In this document: positions 55,067 to 64,000 of the stretch, piece after piece
How positions within the stretch are numbered: position 1 is the stretch's first letter
How the letters are laid out: every line of letters begins with the position of its first letter
Origin: Paracoccus benzoatiresistens
Lineage (GTDB): Bacteria; Pseudomonadota; Alphaproteobacteria; Rhodobacterales; Rhodobacteraceae
Assembly: GCF_026913015.1 (NCBI RefSeq)
Contig: NZ_JAPTYD010000008.1
Location: 62,001-126,000 of the forward strand
Direction: 5' to 3'
DNA: 64,000 nt
Program-made: the position numbers and the translations under genes
Notes under the pieces: model-generated
Databases searched by the model: none
What the model was told of the DNA's origin: nothing
The model's input: only the letters and a program-made list of their open reading frames with translations

Positions 55067-56961
55067 TGGAACTCGTCGCGCAGAACATGGCGCCGATCAT
55101 GTTCGTTTCGCTGATCGTCTTCCTGCTGATCGGCTATCCGGTGGCCTTCGCGCTGGCCGCGAACGGCCTGCTGTTCTTCGTCATCGGGGTGGAACTCGCG
55201 CCGCTGTCGGGCGGGTCGATCAACCTGTCCTGGCCGCTTCTGGGCGCGCTGCCGGACCGCTTCTTCGGAGGGGTGGTCGCCAACGAGACCTTGCTGGCCA
55301 TCCCCTTCTTCACCTTCATGGGCATCGTGCTGGAAAAATCCGGCATGGCCGAGGATCTGCTGGACACCATCGGCCAGTTGTTCGGCCCGATCCGGGGCGG
55401 GCTTGCCTATGCGGTGATCATCGTGGGCGCGCTGCTGGCGGCCACCACCGGTGTCGTCGCGGCATCGGTGATCGCCATGGGCCTGATCTCTCTGCCGATC
55501 ATGCTGCGATACGGCTATGACCGGCGCGTGGCCTCGGGCGTGATCGCGGCATCGGGAACGCTGGCGCAGATCATCCCGCCGTCGCTGGTGCTGATCGTGC
55601 TGGCCGACCAGCTGGGCCGGTCGGTGGGCGACATGTACAAGGGGGCGATGATCCCCGGCCTGGTGCTGACGGGCCTGTATATGCTCTACATCTTCGTGAT
55701 GTCGATCGTCCGGCCCCATACCGTGCCCGCCCTTCCGAAAGAGGCGCGCACGCTTGGTTCGGGCGTGACGTCGCTGTTCGTGGCGTTGCTGGTCGCCGCG
55801 GGCGTCTTCTGGCTGACGACCCGCTGGCTTGGCCCGGAACACGCCGCCGATGCGCCGATCTGGGGCCTGGTCGCGGCGGTCGGGCTGATCTATGTCGTCG
55901 CGCTTCTGGACAAGGCCACGGGGCTGAGCGCCATGTCGCGGCTGGCCCAGCAGGTCATCATCGTGCTGATCCCGCCGCTGGCGCTGATCTTCCTGGTGCT
56001 GGGCACGATCTTCCTGGGAATCGCGACGCCGACCGAGGGCGGCGCCATGGGGGCCGTCGGCGCCCTTGTGATGGCCGGGATGAAGCGCCGGCTGAGCATG
56101 GACGTGATCCGGCAGGCGCTTTATGCGACGACCCGGCTGTCGGCCTTCGTGATGTTCATCCTGATCGGGGCGCGGGTCTTTTCGCTGACCTTCTATGGCG
56201 TCAACGGGCACCTGTGGGTCGAGCATCTGCTGACCTCGCTGCCGGGGGGCGAGCTGGGCTTCCTGATCGCCGTCTCGATCCTGGTCTTCCTGCTGGCCTT
56301 CTTTCTCGACTTCTTCGAACTGGCCTTCATCATCGTCCCCCTGCTGGCCCCGGCGGCGGAAAGCCTGGGCATCGACCTGATCTGGTTCGGCATCATCCTG
56401 GGCGTGAACATGCAGACCAGCTTCATGCACCCGCCCTTCGGGTTCGCGCTGTTCTATCTGCGATCCGTGGCGCCCAAGGCGCCCTACAAGGACCGCGTGA
56501 CCGGCCTGACGATGGACCCGGTCCGCACCGGCCAGATCTACTGGGGCGCGGTGCCGTTCGTGTGCATCCAGATCGTCATGATCGGCGTGGTGATCGCCTT
56601 CCCCGGACTGGTCATGCACTACAAGGGCGCGCCGGTTGATACGTCCAATGTCCGGCTGGAGATCCCGGCGGAAGGTCTCGGCGGCACCGGAGGCGGGTTC
56701 GGGTCTCTGGGCGGCCTTGGCGGGTCGCCCTTCGGCCAGCAGGCCCCGGCCGAGGGCGGCGCACCCGCGCCCTCCGGTGGCCTGGGCGGCACGCCTCCGG
56801 GCCTGGGTGCGCCCCCGCCGGGCCTGGGGGCCCCCGCGGCACCTGCGCCTGCGGCACCTGCGCCCGCAGACGGCGCCGCGCCGGCCGCGCCCCAGCCTGC
56901 GCCATCGCAGGGCGGGCTTGGGCTTGGCGGTCCCCCGCCCGGCCTGGGCGGCAGCAACTGA
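55063..56961 (+). CDS. TRAP transporter large permease (DctM/TakM-like) with Gly/Pro/Ala-rich tail
   Basis: Transport subunit with about twelve helices and re-entrant hairpins; family motifs include IPFFTFMGIVLEKSGMAEDL, ATTGVVAASVIAMG and LFLGIATPTEGGAMGAVGAL. The conserved part ends near residue 535. The remaining 95 residues or so (from 56656) are a low-complexity tail of Gly, Pro and Ala with repeated PPGLG units and no charged pattern. Most DctM proteins end shortly after the last helix, so this tail is unusual, though related proteins in the family may share it. Confidence 0.9.
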   Translation: MMELVAQNMAPIMFVSLIVFLLIGYPVAFALAANGLLFFVIGVELAPLSGGSINLSWPLLGALPDRFFGGVVANETLLAIPFFTFMGIVLEKSGMAEDLLDTIGQLFGPIRGGLAYAVIIVGALLAATTGVVAASVIAMGLISLPIMLRYGYDRRVASGVIAASGTLAQIIPPSLVLIVLADQLGRSVGDMYKGAMIPGLVLTGLYMLYIFVMSIVRPHTVPALPKEARTLGSGVTSLFVALLVAAGVFWLTTRWLGPEHAADAPIWGLVAAVGLIYVVALLDKATGLSAMSRLAQQVIIVLIPPLALIFLVLGTIFLGIATPTEGGAMGAVGALVMAGMKRRLSMDVIRQALYATTRLSAFVMFILIGARVFSLTFYGVNGHLWVEHLLTSLPGGELGFLIAVSILVFLLAFFLDFFELAFIIVPLLAPAAESLGIDLIWFGIILGVNMQTSFMHPPFGFALFYLRSVAPKAPYKDRVTGLTMDPVRTGQIYWGAVPFVCIQIVMIGVVIAFPGLVMHYKGAPVDTSNVRLEIPAEGLGGTGGGFGSLGGLGGSPFGQQAPAEGGAPAPSGGLGGTPPGLGAPPPGLGAPAAPAPAAPAPADGAAPAAPQPAPSQGGLGLGGPPPGLGGSN

Positions 56962-56970
56962 ACCAATACA

Positions 56971-56997
56971 AAAGGCCGGGCGTAATGCCCGGCCTTT
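56971..56997. terminator. Bidirectional terminator between TRAP permease and binding-protein genes
   Basis: A perfect 11-bp stem AAAGGCCGGGC/GCCCGGCCTTT (56971-56981, 56987-56997) around a GTAAT loop. The A/T ends give a T run in both directions, fitting two convergent genes. Confidence 0.85.
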
Positions 56998-57021
56998 CGC
57001 TTTGGAATGAGGCTGTGACGA

Positions 57022-59644
<2,623 letters not shown>

Positions 59645-59682
59645 TCATAGCTGCCGCAGGGGCAGGCCGGAAGCTGCAAATT

Positions 59683-60369
59683 TCAGGGCTGCTCGATCTC
59701 GGCCCAGATCGGCAGGTGGTCCGATGCCTCGCGCGCATGAGAGCCGGTAAAGACGCCGTGCCTCAGCAGGTTCAGGTGATGCGAGATGGCGATGCGGTCG
59801 AAGCGCAGGCGGGGTATCGGCGCGGGATAGGAGGGGCCGGGCGCAATGACCCGGAAGCCTGCCAGGGACTCCAGCCCCCGGCTGTCGTGCCATTCGTTGA
59901 AATCGCCCATCAGGACGATGTTGTCGTCCGCGATCCGCCCCGCCTGCGCGGTGATCCGCGCCAGCTGCGCCCGGCGAGAGGACCGCGCAAGGCCCAGATG
60001 GACGCCGATCACCGTCAGCCTGGGCAGCCGCAGGACGACCGCGCCGCGCGGCTCCAGCCCCGGCAGGGGAAGGCGGCGCAGCACCGCCTGTTCCGCCAGA
60101 TCCGGACGCATCAGGATCGTTTGCCCGTGCCAGCCAAGCGAATTTTCGCCCGTGGTCGTCATGTCGGCCGGAACCAGTCCGGTTGCCTCGCGGATCAGGC
60201 GGCGAGGCAGGGCCTCGGGGCGCGCGCCCAGGCGGAAATCGACTTCTTGCAGGGCGATGATGTCAGGACGCAATGCGGCGATGACGGCAAGATTGCGTTC
60301 CGGTGCGTGCGGGCCGGTCAGGCCGCGGCATTTGTGCAGATTGTAACTTGCCAGTCTCAACAAGGACAT
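59683..60369 (-). CDS. Endonuclease/exonuclease/phosphatase-family protein
   Basis: A 228-residue metal-dependent hydrolase of the EEP fold. The expected residues appear in LASYNLHKCRG, IIALQEVDFR, VIGVHLGLA, LMGDFNEW and ASDHLPIWAEI. No signal peptide is visible, so it is probably cytoplasmic. The substrate (DNA, RNA, lipid or nucleotide) cannot be told from sequence. It lies between selO and eno on the same strand. Confidence 0.87.
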   Translation of the reverse strand: MSLLRLASYNLHKCRGLTGPHAPERNLAVIAALRPDIIALQEVDFRLGARPEALPRRLIREATGLVPADMTTTGENSLGWHGQTILMRPDLAEQAVLRRLPLPGLEPRGAVVLRLPRLTVIGVHLGLARSSRRAQLARITAQAGRIADDNIVLMGDFNEWHDSRGLESLAGFRVIAPGPSYPAPIPRLRFDRIAISHHLNLLRHGVFTGSHAREASDHLPIWAEIEQP

Positions 60370-60459
60370 GTCGCCTTAGGGTGCTGCCCGCAAGATAGCC
60401 GCAGGCGCGGCCGCCGCAAGGGGATCGCGCGCGGCTTCTGCCGGTTGCACAGCTTTTGA

Positions 60460-61860
60460 TCAGGTCCCGCAGAACGTCTGTCGCACGACCTGTTCGTCGC
60501 GCGGGGCACTGCCCAGATCGTCCCACTCAGCCCGTTCCTCGCGCGGGTGCGTCACGGCATCGAACAGGCGCCGGAAGGGGCCGGGATCGTCGGCCACGGC
60601 GGCCGCGATGGCTTCCTCGACCCGGTGGTTGCGCGGGATCCGCAGGGGGTTCGCGTGGCGCATCAGGTCGGGGTCGGGATCGAGCGCCTGCCAATCCTGG
60701 GCCCAGGCATCGAAGGCGTCGCGGTCGATGAACTCGTCCCGCGCGCGGCCGTCCAGGAGGCCCGCAAAGACGCGGGTGAAGTCGGCCTGCTGCTGCGCCA
60801 TCATCGTCAGAAGCCGTTCGGCGAGGGGCTGGACATCGGCAGCCTCGGTCAGGCCCAGCTTTTCGCCGAAGCGTCGCTTCCAGGCCGCCTGATACAGGGG
60901 TGCGAAGCTGTGGACGGACTTGGTCGCGGCCTCGATGGCTGCATCGCGCTCGCCCATCAGCGGGATCAGGCAGGTGGCAAGCTGCGCGAGGTTCCAGACG
61001 GCGACCTGCGGCTGCTGCGCCCAGGCATAGCGCCCGGCCCGGTCGATCGAGGAAAACACCGTGTCGGGGTGATAGGCGTCCATGAAGGCACAGGGGCCAT
61101 AGTCGATGGTCTCGCCGGACACGGCCATGTTGTCGGTGTTCATCACCCCATGGATGAAGCCAAGCGCCATCCATTGCGCGATGGTTTCCGCCTGCCGCGC
61201 GACGACATGATCCAGCAGCGACAAAGGACCATTGGCCGTGGGATAATGGCGGGCGATGACGTGATCGGTCAAGGCGGCCAGGGCTTCCTCCTGTCCGCGC
61301 ACGGCGAAATACTGGAAGGTGCCCACGCGGATATGGCTGGAGGCCACGCGGGTGAGGACCGCGCCCGGCAGGCCGCTTTCGCGCCACACCGTCTCTCCGG
61401 TGGCGACGGCTGCCAGGGCGCGGGTGGTCGGGACGCCCATGGCGTGCATGAATTCGCTGACGATGTATTCCCGCAGCACCGGCCCCATCCAGGCCCGCCC
61501 GTCGCCGCGCCGCGAAAACGGCGTCGGTCCGCTGCCCTTCAGCTGGATGTCGAAGCGCGCGCCATCAGGGGCCACGACCTCGCCCAGCAGCACGGCGCGA
61601 CCGTCGCCCAGTTGCGGGACGAAGCCGCCGAACTGGTGGCCGGCATAGGCCTGGGCGATCGGCTCGGCCCCATTCGGGACGGCGTTGCCGGCCAGCATCG
61701 CCACGCCTTCGGGGCCGGACAGCCAGTCGGGGTCCAGGCCAAGGCGCCGGGCCAACCCTTCGTTCAGCGCCAGCAGCCGGGGCTCGGCGACAGGGGTGGG
61801 GGCGACGCGGGCAAAGAAGCCCTGCGGCAGGCGGGCATAGCTGTTGTCGAAATGGATCAT
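60460..61860 (-). CDS. selO: Protein adenylyltransferase SelO (YdiU family)
   Basis: Pseudokinase-fold enzyme that transfers AMP to proteins and responds to oxidative stress in characterised members. The 466-residue chain starts [12 protein letters not shown] and contains [37 protein letters not shown] and [21 protein letters not shown], all typical. The C-terminus is FCGT, with Cys at the third-last place where eukaryotic SelO has selenocysteine. The ATG at 61860 has AGGAGG upstream. Confidence 0.93.
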   Translation of the reverse strand: MIHFDNSYARLPQGFFARVAPTPVAEPRLLALNEGLARRLGLDPDWLSGPEGVAMLAGNAVPNGAEPIAQAYAGHQFGGFVPQLGDGRAVLLGEVVAPDGARFDIQLKGSGPTPFSRRGDGRAWMGPVLREYIVSEFMHAMGVPTTRALAAVATGETVWRESGLPGAVLTRVASSHIRVGTFQYFAVRGQEEALAALTDHVIARHYPTANGPLSLLDHVVARQAETIAQWMALGFIHGVMNTDNMAVSGETIDYGPCAFMDAYHPDTVFSSIDRAGRYAWAQQPQVAVWNLAQLATCLIPLMGERDAAIEAATKSVHSFAPLYQAAWKRRFGEKLGLTEAADVQPLAERLLTMMAQQQADFTRVFAGLLDGRARDEFIDRDAFDAWAQDWQALDPDPDLMRHANPLRIPRNHRVEEAIAAAVADDPGPFRRLFDAVTHPREERAEWDDLGSAPRDEQVVRQTFCGT

Positions 61861-61919
61861 CGGGGCCTCCTGTCCCTTCATCTAGGGGCGGGAGGCCTGC
61901 ATAAAAAGGGTTCAGGCCG

Positions 61920-62621
61920 TCAGCCGCGTGGCTTGACGTGCGGCGAGCGGGTGATGCCTGCGCCATGCAGCGCGCCGGCCAGCGCCCCGCCGGCCAGCGG
62001 AGCAAGAATGAACAGCCACAGTTGCGACAGCGCCTGACCGCCAGCAAAGACCGCAGGCCCGATGGACCGCGCGGGGTTCACGGACACGCCCGTCACGTCG
62101 ATGCCCACCAGATGGATTCCGGCAAGCGTCAGGCCGATGGCCAGCCCGCCAAAGCCCGCGGGCGCGTCGGTTTGCGTCGCGCCCAGGATGACGGTGACGA
62201 ACAGGAAGGTCGCCACGAATTCGAACACCAGGGCCGCAAACATCGTGTAGCCGCCATTATAGCCGGTGCCCCAGCCGTTCTGGCCCAACCCGTTCTGCGT
62301 GATCGAATAATCAGCCTTGCCCGATGCAATGACATAGACAACCCCCGCAGCCGCCACCGCACCCAGGATTTGCGCGATGCAATAGGTGACGAAATCGCCC
62401 CCGCCCATCCGGCCCGAGGCCAGGAAGCCCAGCGAAACCGCCGGGTTCAGCTGCGCGCCCGAGATCGCCCCGAGGCCGTAGGCTGCGGCAACGATGGATA
62501 GGCCGAAGGCCATGGCGATTCCGTGAAATCCGATATGCGTACCCATCAGGACCGCAGAGCCGACGCCGAAGAAGACAAGGATGAAGGTGCCGATGAACTC
62601 GGCCAATGCTTTGCCTGACAT
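61920..62621 (-). CDS. aqpZ: Aquaporin Z-type water channel
   Basis: Six-helix MIP channel of 233 residues. The two pore motifs are SGAQLNPAVS and VSVNPARSIGP. A His in the second half (AGIHLVGIDVTG) and the Arg after the second NPA form the narrow water-selective filter seen in AqpZ rather than glycerol channels. The ATG at 62621 has GGAGAG upstream. It is divergent from obgE, 142 bp apart. Confidence 0.93.
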   Translation of the reverse strand: MSGKALAEFIGTFILVFFGVGSAVLMGTHIGFHGIAMAFGLSIVAAAYGLGAISGAQLNPAVSLGFLASGRMGGGDFVTYCIAQILGAVAAAGVVYVIASGKADYSITQNGLGQNGWGTGYNGGYTMFAALVFEFVATFLFVTVILGATQTDAPAGFGGLAIGLTLAGIHLVGIDVTGVSVNPARSIGPAVFAGGQALSQLWLFILAPLAGGALAGALHGAGITRSPHVKPRG

Positions 62622-62748
62622 GTTCACTCTCCACACAGAATCAGGGTGTTTTGAACCAGCAAGTGCAGTTTGTGGCCCATCCTTGATGCTGGCAAGAATC
62701 TTGCGCCTCTTGAATGGCGGGGTCCGTCGGCGTATCGCATCCCCCTGA

Positions 62749-64000
<1,252 letters not shown>

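Noticed and set aside
54622..56619. A 665-codon open frame antisense to the TRAP permease genes
   Set aside because: Composition is dominated by His, Gln, Asp and Arg, as expected from reading hydrophobic codons backwards.

Overview
The window is a gene-dense, high-GC stretch of an alphaproteobacterial chromosome. It most resembles Paracoccus or a close Rhodobacterales relative. Lineage signs are: a ccoI-ccoS tail of a cbb3-oxidase maturation cluster; a soluble NAD-dependent formate dehydrogenase (fdsGBA-fdhD-fdsD); NDUFA12, a supernumerary complex I subunit of alphaproteobacteria; a GTTC-N7-GTTC LexA box at lexA; an rpsA-ihfB-lapA-trpF-trpB neighbourhood; and a TakP-type TRAP transporter. 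I see no rRNA, tRNA, CRISPR array, insertion sequence, prophage or integration site. The content is essentially core genome, and family assignments are from reading the sequence only.

Layout. 1-6 kb: ccoI (5' end missing) and ccoS, a SPOR-tailed D,D-carboxypeptidase, clpS, an RsmC-like methyltransferase and an SDR protein with an altered active site. 6-10.4 kb: heme synthesis genes hemF, hemE and hemC with a DMT permease. 10.4-19.3 kb: a nine-gene minus-strand run read telA, DUF2927 lipoprotein, SPFH/GYF protein, zinc-ribbon membrane protein, PfkB sugar kinase, trpC, moaC, moeA, lexA. 19.3-21.5 kb: two polysaccharide transferases and a DUF1330 protein. 21.6-33 kb: an RND efflux pair, a LysR regulator and the formate dehydrogenase operon. 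33-37.3 kb: a lipid kinase, a metallophosphoesterase and modABC. 37.5-42.6 kb: rpsA, ihfB, lapA, trpF, a GNAT acetyltransferase and trpB. 42.6-48.4 kb: pth and two DUF genes, clpP, clpX, NDUFA12, an MCE/MlaD protein, a DUF2155 protein and aat. 48.4-52.6 kb: accC, accB, hisE, hisF and selD. 52.6-58.3 kb: a peptide-type binding protein and a TRAP transporter. 58.3-64 kb: enolase, an EEP-family hydrolase, SelO, an aquaporin, obgE and the start of proB.

How the genes fit together. Molybdenum is a recurring theme: modABC imports molybdate, moaC and moeA belong to cofactor synthesis, and the formate dehydrogenase uses the cofactor with fdhD as its sulfurtransferase. Proteostasis genes (clpS, clpP, clpX, aat) form an N-degron/Clp set, since Aat adds Leu/Phe to N-termini that ClpS then delivers to Clp. 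Tryptophan genes (trpC, trpF, trpB) and histidine genes (hisE, hisF) are split among other operons. Many neighbours overlap by 4 bp (ATGA) and are probably translationally coupled.

The least understood parts are the telA-DUF2927-SPFH/GYF-zinc ribbon-PfkB cluster, the SDR protein with a Lys-to-Tyr change, a Gly/Pro/Ala-rich tail on the TRAP large permease, an 11-codon ORF with a strong ribosome binding site before the sugar transferase, and inverted repeats before modA and fdsG. I found no clearly new defence or mobile system.
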